Assembly: GCF_900108085.1 (NCBI RefSeq) | Contig: NZ_FNVR01000003.1 | Location: 62,001-126,000, forward strand | Direction of reading: 5' to 3' | Source of the DNA: Algoriphagus boritolerans DSM 17298 = JCM 18970 | Lineage (GTDB): Bacteria; Bacteroidota; Bacteroidia; Cytophagales; Cyclobacteriaceae | DNA length: 64,000 nt | In this document: one piece after another, positions 17,907 through 26,039 of the stretch | Layout of the letters: every line of letters starts with the position of its first letter | How positions within the stretch are numbered: the stretch's first letter is position 1 | Notes under the pieces: generated by a model | Databases searched by the model: none | Told to the model about the DNA's origin: nothing | Seen by the model: only the letters and a program-made list of their open reading frames with translations | Program-made: the position numbers and the translations under genes

Positions 17907-17908
17907 GC

Positions 17909-18034
17909 AAAGAGGCTGTCTCATAAATGTCCTATGTCAAACGAAACGTAGTCGAAATGCTGTCATTTTCCCTAGAAATGGCCATTTCCTCCGCTCAGAA
18001 TGATAACGGGAAACCTTGCTGAGATAGCCTCTTT
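17909..18034. repeat. MITE-like intergenic element (copy 1)
   Basis: A 126-bp unit bounded by 15-bp terminal inverted repeats with one mismatch: AAAGAGGCTGTCTCA at 17909-17923 and its inverse TGAGATAGCCTCTTT at 18020-18034. The inside is non-coding and contains CTCCGCTCAG..TGA. The right end runs into TTTTTT, so it may also work as a terminator between the flanking genes. It shares GCTGTCTCA and CTCCGCTCAG with the element at 61356-61484. Confidence 0.6.
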
Positions 18035-18048
18035 TTTCTAACAATCCT

Positions 18049-19704
18049 ATGACTACAAAAAATGAATCCTGGGGTTCACGCATCGGTCTGATCTTGGCAA
18101 TGGCCGGCAATGCCGTGGGGCTTGGAAATTTCCTTCGATTCCCTGTTCAGGCTGTTCAAAATGGTGGGGGGGCTTTTATTATCCCTTATTTGATTTGCTT
18201 TCTTCTGATGGGAATTCCACTGTTATTCACCGAATGGTCCATCGGCCGCTTTGGAGGAAAGTTGGGCAATCACAGCACGCCCTACATCTTGGACTCGATG
18301 AGCAAAAAGCCCATCTGGAAATACATCGGTGTTTTTGGCATTTTCACGAATATCGCCGTAGTCGCTTATTACACCTACATCGAATCCTGGACTTTCATCT
18401 ATGTGCTTCATTCTGTTTTTGGAACATTCACTGGAATGGGCAAGGAAGAGGTTAGCCTTTTCTTTGACCACTATGTAAACCTGACCGGATCGGATTTGGG
18501 AATTCCCTTTCTTCCAATCCTCGTTTACATCCTGATATTGGGAGTGAATGTATACATCCTATCCACAGGACTGGGAGGAATCGAAAAAGTAGCGAAAATC
18601 GGAATGCCACTTTTAGTAGTCTTCGGGATCATCCTGGCCTACCAAGGCTGGACCATGGGTTCCGATTTTGCAAGTGCAGAATTCCCGAATGCAAATGCCT
18701 GGGATGGGATCAATTTTCTCTGGACACCCCAATATGATTCACTGGCCGATCCCAAAGTCTGGCTGGCAGCAGCAGGACAGATTTTCTTTACACTATCGGT
18801 AGGCATGGGATCCATCCAATGCTATGCTTCCTATGTCAGAGAAAATGAAGATATCGCGCTCAACTCCCTTTCGGCAGGTTTTACCAATGAGTTTGTGGAA
18901 GTGTTGCTGGGAAGTGCCATCGTCATACCCATTGCAGCCGGTTTTCTTGGTTTGGATTGGGTCATGGAAAATGCCGGTTTTGGAATGGCTTTTCAGACTA
19001 TGCCCTACTTGTTTCAGCAATGGGGAGCTGTATTTGGTGCGATAGCGGGGATTAGCTGGTTTGGACTCTTGTTTTTCGCAGGCATTACATCTTCACTCGC
19101 CATGGGTACTCCTTGGATGGGATTTATGAAAGATGAATTTGGTTGGAATAAAGTCAAGGGGGCGATTTCCTTTGGTTTAATAGCACTGGCTATGGGACTT
19201 CCTACGGTGTTATTTTATCAATATGGCTATTTCGACGAGTATGATTACTGGGCGGGCACAGTCAGTTTAGTGGTTTTTGCACTTCTGGAAATTATCCTTT
19301 TTGGTTGGGTTTTTGGGATTGATCGGGGTTGGGCAGAGCTTAACAGAGGGGCTGATATCCGGATCCCTTCCATTTATAAATTTATCATCAAGTATGTAAC
19401 TCCCGTATTGCTAATCCTGGTTTTCATCGGGGCATTAGTTACACCACAGGGAAATGATTGGTCAGGAGCGCTAGCAACCCTGTTGGAAGGGAATGGATTT
19501 ACTTTTGATTCCAGTTCCCTGATTTCGAAAATCACTCAAGAAGATGTCAAAGAGCAGCTTTTACTCAATCCGGATAAAGCTGATTTCTTTGAAAAGAAAA
19601 TGCTGTTTACCAATTTGGCCAGAACTCAACTGCTCCTGCTTTTTCTGGGAATCACTGTGCTGGTTTGGTATTCTACACTCAATCGCAAAAGAAAAACACT
19701 ATGA
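18049..19704 (+). CDS. Sodium-dependent NSS family transporter (large subunit)
   Basis: A 551-residue polytopic membrane protein with the neurotransmitter:sodium symporter signature at the N-terminus (SRIGLILAMAGNAVGLGNFLRFP, part of TM1 with the Na+ site) and GGGAFIIPYL. About 11-12 hydrophobic helices follow. Bacterial members import amino acids (MetP of Corynebacterium takes methionine and alanine). The stop overlaps the start of a 34-residue MetS-type small subunit, supporting the MetP-like assignment. Confidence 0.9.
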   Translation: MTTKNESWGSRIGLILAMAGNAVGLGNFLRFPVQAVQNGGGAFIIPYLICFLLMGIPLLFTEWSIGRFGGKLGNHSTPYILDSMSKKPIWKYIGVFGIFTNIAVVAYYTYIESWTFIYVLHSVFGTFTGMGKEEVSLFFDHYVNLTGSDLGIPFLPILVYILILGVNVYILSTGLGGIEKVAKIGMPLLVVFGIILAYQGWTMGSDFASAEFPNANAWDGINFLWTPQYDSLADPKVWLAAAGQIFFTLSVGMGSIQCYASYVRENEDIALNSLSAGFTNEFVEVLLGSAIVIPIAAGFLGLDWVMENAGFGMAFQTMPYLFQQWGAVFGAIAGISWFGLLFFAGITSSLAMGTPWMGFMKDEFGWNKVKGAISFGLIALAMGLPTVLFYQYGYFDEYDYWAGTVSLVVFALLEIILFGWVFGIDRGWAELNRGADIRIPSIYKFIIKYVTPVLLILVFIGALVTPQGNDWSGALATLLEGNGFTFDSSSLISKITQEDVKEQLLLNPDKADFFEKKMLFTNLARTQLLLLFLGITVLVWYSTLNRKRKTL

Positions 19705-19805
19705 ATACTTCTGCATTAATTCTCGCAATAATCACCCAAAGCTTGATTTTGGGGATCACTGTCTATTGCTTTTATCTGGTTTTAAGAAAGCCCAAATCGG
19801 AATAA
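19701..19805 (+). CDS. MetS-type NSS transporter small subunit
   Basis: A 34-residue protein with a single transmembrane helix (LILAIITQSLILGITVYCF) and a short basic C-terminus (RKPKSE). The ATG overlaps the transporter stop as ATGA. This matches MetS-type small subunits that are required with the large NSS protein in MetPS. A strong terminator follows 19 bp later, closing a two-gene operon. Confidence 0.75.
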   Translation: MNTSALILAIITQSLILGITVYCFYLVLRKPKSE

Positions 19806-19823
19806 AACGCCCTATTCAAAACT

Positions 19824-19857
19824 ACCTGCCTTGAAATCCAAGGCAGGTTTTAATTTT
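19824..19857 (+). terminator. Rho-independent terminator of the NSS operon
   Basis: Stem ACCTGCCTTG / CAAGGCAGGT (19824-19833 and 19839-19848) followed by a T-rich tract. Confidence 0.9.
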
Positions 19858-19924
19858 TTGAGCCGAATAAGGAAATACAATCCCAATATTTTGGTATACT
19901 AGAGTTTACAAAACCTATTTTTCC

Positions 19925-20158
19925 ATGAGCACTTCAACAAAAAAAGAATATGATAACGGGGAAGTTATCATCACTTGGCAACCGGAACGCTGTACCCATT
20001 CAGGGCGCTGTGTCCGAGGTCTTCCGGCAGTTTTTGACCCAAAGAAAAAGCCCTGGATTGCAATTGGAAACGCGACTTCCGAGGAATTGGTCAATCAAGT
20101 CAAACGATGTCCCTCCGGAGCCCTCGGTTATTATTACAAGGAAAAAGAACAAGGTTAA
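19925..20158 (+). CDS. Small [4Fe-4S] mono-cluster protein (YjdI/Fer4_19 type)
   Basis: A 77-residue protein with the divergent ferredoxin pattern: WQPERCTHSGRCVRGLPAVF and, 40 residues later, VKRCPSGAL, giving three or four cysteines (CTHSGRC ... RCP) for a single Fe-S cluster. It is cytoplasmic. The gene leads a run of three plus-strand genes (gaps of 11 and 3 bp) with a KefF-type flavoprotein and a KefB-type antiporter, so it may pass electrons or sense redox state for them; this is inference. Confidence 0.78.
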   Translation: MSTSTKKEYDNGEVIITWQPERCTHSGRCVRGLPAVFDPKKKPWIAIGNATSEELVNQVKRCPSGALGYYYKEKEQG

Positions 20159-20169
20159 GCCCAAGATTT

Positions 20170-20736
20170 ATGCGCAAAATCCTGGTACTTTTTGCCCATC
20201 CCAAATACGAACATTCAGAAGCCAATCAGGCACTTATTAATGCGGTAAGTGATTTGCAAAATTTACAAGTCAGAGACCTCTATGAACTGTACCCTGATTT
20301 CAATATAAACGTTCAGGAGGAACAGGAAGCTCTTTTTGAACATGATGTGATTATTTGGCAGCATCCGTTTTATTGGTATTCCTGCCCACCACTTTTGAAG
20401 CAGTGGATCGACTTGGTGCTGGAATTTGGGTGGGCTTATGGTCCCGGAGGGATTTTTCTGAAGAACAAGTACATATTCAATGCGATCACTTCAGGTGGTG
20501 CCTCAGAAGTCTATTCTAAGGAGGGAAGAAATAGATTTACGATTGAAGAATTTCTGCGACCTTTTGAGCAGACTGCCTATCTCTGCAATATGCGATACCT
20601 TCCTGCATTTCATGTTGGCGGAACACACAGGGTTACAGAGGCTGAGCTTGCCATAAAAGCGGCCCAATATAAAAGCCTAATCCTGGAATTGATGAATTCC
20701 GATCAGGTTACTCTGCCCTACATCCAAAAAGCATAA
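20170..20736 (+). CDS. KefF/KefG-like NAD(P)H:quinone oxidoreductase
   Basis: A 188-residue flavodoxin-like protein: KILVLFAHPKYEHSEAN (FMN phosphate loop), IIWQHPFYWYSCPPLLKQWID (dimer/flavin contact), FGWAYGPGG and ITSGG. These are the motifs of KefF/KefG/MdaB proteins, which are both quinone reductases and activating partners of Kef antiporters. The ATG at 20170 is chosen; the frame upstream lies inside the Fe-S gene. KefB follows 3 bp after the stop. Confidence 0.85.
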   Translation: MRKILVLFAHPKYEHSEANQALINAVSDLQNLQVRDLYELYPDFNINVQEEQEALFEHDVIIWQHPFYWYSCPPLLKQWIDLVLEFGWAYGPGGIFLKNKYIFNAITSGGASEVYSKEGRNRFTIEEFLRPFEQTAYLCNMRYLPAFHVGGTHRVTEAELAIKAAQYKSLILELMNSDQVTLPYIQKA

Positions 20737-20739
20737 CCT

Positions 20740-22611
20740 ATGGATGGATTTCTTTTTAATGCTATCGTCTACATCCTGGCAGCTATCGTCTGTGTCCCAA
20801 TAGCAAAACGTTTGGGAATGGGTTCGGTATTGGGCTATCTGGTTGCAGGAATTCTTGTCGGACCCTATGGATTTGAATTTATAAGAGATGAAACCCAAGG
20901 ACAGGACATCATGCACAGCACCGAGTTTGGTGTAGTGATGATGCTGTTTTTGATCGGCTTGGAGCTTGAGCCTAAGAACTTATGGAAAATGCGCGACCTG
21001 ATCTTAAATGTAGGTCTGACCCAAGTGATAGTAACCTCAGGATTGATTTTCGGTTTTGCTTTGGCTTTAGGAATTGACTGGAGAATCAGCCTTGCTGCAG
21101 GGCTATCCATGGCGCTGTCTTCCACTGCCATTGTACTGCAATCCCTCAAGGAAAAAAATCAAATGGACACTCCATCCGGCAAGATGTCTTTTGGGGTCTT
21201 GCTGCTTCAAGACATCGCGGTCATCCCGATTTTGGCAATTTTGCCTTTGCTGGCAGTTGCAAATGCGGATACTTTAGGCACTGACAATGGTGGGATTTTA
21301 GGGAATCAGCCGGGCTGGATTCAAACCCTAATGATAGTTGGGGCAATCGGTTTGGTAGTTTTACTGGGCCGTTTCGGATTTGGGCCCTTATTGAATTGGG
21401 TCTCCAAAACAAAGCTGCGAGAACTATTTACTGCTTCTGCCCTCTTGATCGTGGTCGGGATCGCATTTCTTATGGAACTGGTAGGTCTAAGTCCTGCTTT
21501 AGGCACATTCCTAGCCGGGGTTATTTTAGCCAACTCCCCTTATAAACATGCTCTGGAATCCGACCTTGACCCATTCAAAGGATTACTATTGGGCTTGTTT
21601 TTCATGGCCGTTGGGGCTACCATCAACTTTCAACTTATCTTTTCAGATGCATTAAGCATCCTTTCATTGACGCTTGGGGTGATTCTGGTCAAAGCTTTGG
21701 TTCTCGGAGCAATTGGGAAAGTAAAAAAATTGAGTCCCGGCGATAACCTGAGTTTTTCGATTGGGCTTGCCCAAGTCTCAGAATTTTCATTTGTGACTTA
21801 TGCGTTTGCGCTTCAGTTGGGGATTTTGTCAACGACCTCCTCTGACCTTTTGATGGCAATTACGGCATTGAGCATGACCTTGACGCCCATATTCAGCCTT
21901 ACTTTAGACAAAGTGATCCTTCCAAAACTTGAAAAATCAAAGGCAAAACCAAGGCAGGAAGCAGATCTAATTGATAAAAAAAACAAGGTTATTCTGGTAG
22001 GATTTTCACACTTTGGTTCGACCATGGGAAGGTTTTTAAGAGCCAATGGGATTGAAGCTACTGTTTTGGATTTCAATCCGGATCAAGTGGATTTACTGCG
22101 AAAAATGGGCTTCCGGGTTTATTTTGGAGATGCGACAAGACTCGATCTTCTCCATGCTGCCGGTGCGGAAGACGCCAAAATTCTCATATCAGCAATCAAT
22201 TCTACAGAAACCAACAAGAAACTTGTTGAACTCTGTAAAGAGCATTTTCCCCATTTGGAGATTATGATTCGGACCAAAAATCGGTATGATGCGTTTGAAT
22301 TTATGGAAATGGGCGTTGAAAATATTTACCGGGAGCACCTTGATACTTCCATCCGAATGGGACAGGAAGCGCTACAAAAGCTGGGCTTTCGGGCACACAC
22401 TGTTCATCGATTGGCAGCTCAATTCAGAAAATACGATGAAGACTCACTTAAAGTTCTCGTCAACTACCGAAGTAATCAAGCTGAATACATCTCCAAAGTC
22501 AGAAAGCAAATCGAAATTCAGGAGGCGCTGCTTTCAGGTGAACTTTCCCGAAAGTTTTCAATGAACGACCAAGCCTGGGATAGTGACCAACTGAAAGAGG
22601 CAAAGGATTGA
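20740..22611 (+). CDS. KefB/KefC-type K+/H+ antiporter
   Basis: A 623-residue protein: about 12 membrane helices of the CPA2 antiporter family (LGYLVAGILVGPYG near the start, STAIVLQ, then LGTFLAGVILANSP), and a cytoplasmic RCK/TrkA-N domain from about residue 410 (VILVGFSHFGSTMGRFL with the Rossmann G-x-x-x-x-G loop, VYFGDATRLDLL). Kef systems release K+ and acidify the cytoplasm when electrophiles are conjugated to glutathione. It is the last gene of the Fe-S/KefF/KefB operon. Confidence 0.9.
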   Translation: MDGFLFNAIVYILAAIVCVPIAKRLGMGSVLGYLVAGILVGPYGFEFIRDETQGQDIMHSTEFGVVMMLFLIGLELEPKNLWKMRDLILNVGLTQVIVTSGLIFGFALALGIDWRISLAAGLSMALSSTAIVLQSLKEKNQMDTPSGKMSFGVLLLQDIAVIPILAILPLLAVANADTLGTDNGGILGNQPGWIQTLMIVGAIGLVVLLGRFGFGPLLNWVSKTKLRELFTASALLIVVGIAFLMELVGLSPALGTFLAGVILANSPYKHALESDLDPFKGLLLGLFFMAVGATINFQLIFSDALSILSLTLGVILVKALVLGAIGKVKKLSPGDNLSFSIGLAQVSEFSFVTYAFALQLGILSTTSSDLLMAITALSMTLTPIFSLTLDKVILPKLEKSKAKPRQEADLIDKKNKVILVGFSHFGSTMGRFLRANGIEATVLDFNPDQVDLLRKMGFRVYFGDATRLDLLHAAGAEDAKILISAINSTETNKKLVELCKEHFPHLEIMIRTKNRYDAFEFMEMGVENIYREHLDTSIRMGQEALQKLGFRAHTVHRLAAQFRKYDEDSLKVLVNYRSNQAEYISKVRKQIEIQEALLSGELSRKFSMNDQAWDSDQLKEAKD

Positions 22612-22682
22612 AATGAAAATATAACTTTTTTAAGTAGCTTAGGGTATAAAATCACCCAATACAAAGCCCGCCCGCTGGTTAA

Positions 22683-24305
22683 ATGAACCTTGTAAAACTG
22701 ATAGTTGGAGGCCCCATATCCAAATTGTCCTTATTGCTTTATCTATTTTTCAATATTTACTTAGTCAATGAAACTAATGGGCAAACCCAAAATTTTTATG
22801 ATTCATTGAACTTTGCAAAGATTCAACTGAATCAAGGTAAAATAAATGAAGCTTTGCAACTTCTGGACATTCTCGAAGAATCCCATCCCGGGGATGAAAA
22901 TGTAATCCGCGTCAAAGGGCAAGCCTTGTATTGGAGCAAGGATTTCCAAAGCACTAAATCATATTTCAAAAAATCAATTCAAACCTATCCTTCACTAGCA
23001 TGGATCAAGCTGGACTTTGGCAGAATTCTTTATGAATTAAATGAATTTCCGGAGAGTGAAGAGCTAATCAAGGAATTTCTCACCCTCGAAGTGGACCATC
23101 CCGAAGCCCTTCAAATGCTGGCAGAGATGAATTATTGGACTGGAGGTAAGCCAAATGTATCCTATACCTACCTGGATAAAATTCTTGCTCCTTATCCTGA
23201 CAACGAACCCGCCAATCGAATTAAAAAAGAAATCAAACAGAATACTGCTCCACGGATAGGATTTCAATCAGTATTCTATTCTGATACTCAGATCATGAAA
23301 TACTTCGGGTTTCAGACAACGGCTGAGTTTTATCATTCTGCACTACTTCAGCCCGGGTTCCTTGCCGAATACCGAACCTATGAAAACGGTAAAACGGTTC
23401 AGATCGCACAGGCCTCACTGAAATCAGGATTTATCAAGTCGGGAACGGATCTTTACCTAAGAGCCGGAATGGCCAACTCATCCCAATGGGGAAATCAGGA
23501 ATTAACCTATGGTGCAGAAGTACGCCAAAAACTACCCGCTAACCTCGTTTTAGCCGGCTCGCTTGATCAGGAATATTATTTATACACCTTGCCTAGCATT
23601 GCTCAACCGATCAGTCCAGTCACATTTAGAAGCTCTTTGGGAAGGGAAACCGGGAAAAACTGGATTGGTAAAGCACTCTACCAAAAAAGTCTTTTTGAAG
23701 ATGACAACTGGGTGCAGACATTTGCTGCCTGGTTTTTGATTCCGATAGTTCAAGCCAATGCAATCCATCTTAGCCTGGGCTATTCTTTCAATTTTTCAGA
23801 TTCCAAAGAAGTCCGGTTCTCCGAAAATCTACCTATCAAAAACCAAGTCGGGAATACCGGATTTGAAACCGTAATTCCCGGATCCTATACCCCCTATTTT
23901 ACCCCAATCAATCAAGTAACAAACGGATTCTTAGGCAAAGTGAAATTTGATTTTACTCCGAAATTCAACCTTAGCTTAACCGGAAATGTGGGGGTTTATG
24001 CACGAATTGACAATCCAAATATGATTTATTTTGGCGCACCTCCAAGTCCGGGACCAGGGCAAAGTTCGGGATTAGGACAGGGACCAGGACTAGGACAGGG
24101 GCCTGGAAATCAACCTATTTCGCAAGAGGATATTTACCTCATTTTGATCGATCAGGAATTTTCACCTTTAGACTTTAAAGCATCCATTGATTGGAAAATC
24201 TCCCCAAAATCAACGCTAAACTCTTCTTATAACTATCAGGAAACCATTTTCTTCACTAGTCACCTTTTAAATCTTGGTTTAAAAATAAGTTTGTGGAATG
24301 AATAA
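22683..24305 (+). CDS. TPR and outer-membrane beta-barrel protein (YaiO/PgaA-like), putative polysaccharide export
   Basis: A 540-residue protein: signal peptide (about 1-34), a TPR/HEAT-like helical part (about 40-195; FYDSLNFAKIQLNQGK, ENVIRVKGQALYW, PEALQMLAEMNYW) and a C-terminal half of amphipathic beta strands ending ...LLNLGLKISLWNE, as in YaiO or the PgaA/BcsC barrels. A loop near residues 445-470 is a run of Gly, Pro and Gln (PGPGQSSGLGQGPG). The TPR part should face the periplasm. The gene overlaps the GT2 gene by 8 bp, so export and synthesis are coupled. Confidence 0.75.
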   Translation: MNLVKLIVGGPISKLSLLLYLFFNIYLVNETNGQTQNFYDSLNFAKIQLNQGKINEALQLLDILEESHPGDENVIRVKGQALYWSKDFQSTKSYFKKSIQTYPSLAWIKLDFGRILYELNEFPESEELIKEFLTLEVDHPEALQMLAEMNYWTGGKPNVSYTYLDKILAPYPDNEPANRIKKEIKQNTAPRIGFQSVFYSDTQIMKYFGFQTTAEFYHSALLQPGFLAEYRTYENGKTVQIAQASLKSGFIKSGTDLYLRAGMANSSQWGNQELTYGAEVRQKLPANLVLAGSLDQEYYLYTLPSIAQPISPVTFRSSLGRETGKNWIGKALYQKSLFEDDNWVQTFAAWFLIPIVQANAIHLSLGYSFNFSDSKEVRFSENLPIKNQVGNTGFETVIPGSYTPYFTPINQVTNGFLGKVKFDFTPKFNLSLTGNVGVYARIDNPNMIYFGAPPSPGPGQSSGLGQGPGLGQGPGNQPISQEDIYLILIDQEFSPLDFKASIDWKISPKSTLNSSYNYQETIFFTSHLLNLGLKISLWNE

Positions 24306-25914
24306 AACCTCTCAGGACAACCTCTGGTCATTTCGCAGAGCGAAAAAGGATTCACGAATCCAAAAATTCTTTTTGATTTGCCTCATCATGGCCGGATCCA
24401 TTTCGATCTTCCGTTTTGCAGACTGGTGGTTCAGAGCAGAGCACGTGGGAAATATATTCCTGTTCTTTCTTCTTTCCTTGATTCTCTGGTATGGGATGCT
24501 TCGGTTGATCATTATTTGGATCAATTACCTCGGAATCAAAAGACCGGTAAAAACAAATGCTCCGGCGGGTTTGAACGTGGCGATTTTCACCACAAGCTCT
24601 CCGGGAGAACCCCTGTCTATGTTTGAGAAAACACTAGAAGCTTGCTCTAAGATTACCTATCCGCACACCACGTACCTATTGGATGACACAAAGGATCCGA
24701 GGTTCAGGGAAGTGGCAGAAAAATATGGGGCAATATGGCTGGGATTGGTGGGAATCCCCGGTGCAAAAGCCGGAAAAATCAACGCTGCCCTCACCAAAAC
24801 TTCAGAGGATTTCATCCTTGTCCTGGATCCGGATCACATTCCATTCCCCAACTTTTTGGATGAGGTTTTAGGTTTTTTTGAGGATCAAAAAGTTGGATTT
24901 GTGCAAGTTTCTCAGGGATATTACAATCAGTATCGCTCATTTACCGCACGGGCTGCTGCAGAGCAGACCTATACCTTCTACGGTCCCACCCAAATGGGAA
25001 TGAACGGGTACAATTGCAGTGTGGCTATCGGAGCAAACTGTACGTTCCGTCGCAAAGCACTTGAGTCTGCCGGAGGACATGGGATTGGGCTTGCTGAAGA
25101 CTTGGTAACTTCTATTCGCATTCATGCTGCAGGGTGGAAATCTGTCTATCATCCGGTGATGGTCGCAAGAGGACTGGTACCGGAAGATTTTGGGTCCTTC
25201 TGTAAGCAGCAGCTCAAATGGGCAAGGGGGGTACATGAAGTGCTTTTTGCAGAAGTGCCAACACTATTCAAGAAACTATCGTTTTGGCAAAAACTATCCT
25301 ACATCACCATAGGAACCTATTACTTAGAGGGATTGGTCTCGCTTCTATATTTACTGATCCCTTTTCTGTTTTTTTGGACAGGACTTTTACCAGCACAGAT
25401 GTATTTTATTGAATTTCTGTATTATGGTTTTCCTATTGTCTTTTTTTCGATCTGGATATACTTTCATGTCCAGCGATGGCTATGTGATCCAGCCTCCGAA
25501 CAGGGCCTACATTGGCGGGGAATGATCATGAAATTCGCCTGTTGGCCGGTGTACCTGATGGGGTTTGTGCTTTCCCTGGTGGATAAGGAAATCCCTTACA
25601 TTCCTACCGCTAAACAAGCAGTAATTGGGAAAATATCACCATTTGCAAAACCCCTTTTGGTACAGATTGTAGTCTTCGTTTTCACACTTGCATGGATTAG
25701 CTACGATCGATTCAATCTACTAACAGAAGTGGAGCTGATTGCAAGTTATGAAATCACCTACGGGATGCTGGCATTTGCATTTATCCCATTTCTATTGGCC
25801 TGTGCATCGATGTATGCTGTCTGGGAATCCAGTAAACTCACCTCCGAATCCCCTTGGGAGGAAGTGGATTTGAACCAAATTAAAACGGAACTTTCCCAAA
25901 AATCCGGAACTTGA
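24298..25914 (+). CDS. Membrane glycosyltransferase family 2 (cellulose/hyaluronan-synthase-like)
   Basis: A 538-residue protein: two N-terminal membrane helices (about 22-42 and 51-75), a cytoplasmic GT-A domain (about 90-320) and several C-terminal helices. Catalytic motifs are in order: LLDDTK (Asp129/Asp130), the DxD-type DPDH (Asp177/Asp179), GANCTFRR, GLAEDL (Glu267/Asp268) and QQLKW (Gln304, Lys307, Trp308). The last corresponds to QxxRW of processive synthases with Arg replaced by Lys. No PilZ domain is visible. The start at 24298 overlaps the upstream barrel gene by 8 bp. Confidence 0.88.
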   Translation: MNKTSQDNLWSFRRAKKDSRIQKFFLICLIMAGSISIFRFADWWFRAEHVGNIFLFFLLSLILWYGMLRLIIIWINYLGIKRPVKTNAPAGLNVAIFTTSSPGEPLSMFEKTLEACSKITYPHTTYLLDDTKDPRFREVAEKYGAIWLGLVGIPGAKAGKINAALTKTSEDFILVLDPDHIPFPNFLDEVLGFFEDQKVGFVQVSQGYYNQYRSFTARAAAEQTYTFYGPTQMGMNGYNCSVAIGANCTFRRKALESAGGHGIGLAEDLVTSIRIHAAGWKSVYHPVMVARGLVPEDFGSFCKQQLKWARGVHEVLFAEVPTLFKKLSFWQKLSYITIGTYYLEGLVSLLYLLIPFLFFWTGLLPAQMYFIEFLYYGFPIVFFSIWIYFHVQRWLCDPASEQGLHWRGMIMKFACWPVYLMGFVLSLVDKEIPYIPTAKQAVIGKISPFAKPLLVQIVVFVFTLAWISYDRFNLLTEVELIASYEITYGMLAFAFIPFLLACASMYAVWESSKLTSESPWEEVDLNQIKTELSQKSGT

Positions 25915-26039
25915 AACAGGACCAGCATCATGTTTACAGGCATGAGAAAACGTCACCAATTGGTACAACATTAAATCAATTGCCTAAGCAGACCAGTGAA
26001 ATCAGCTGATCTGATTACTGAGAAATAAAATACAAGACA

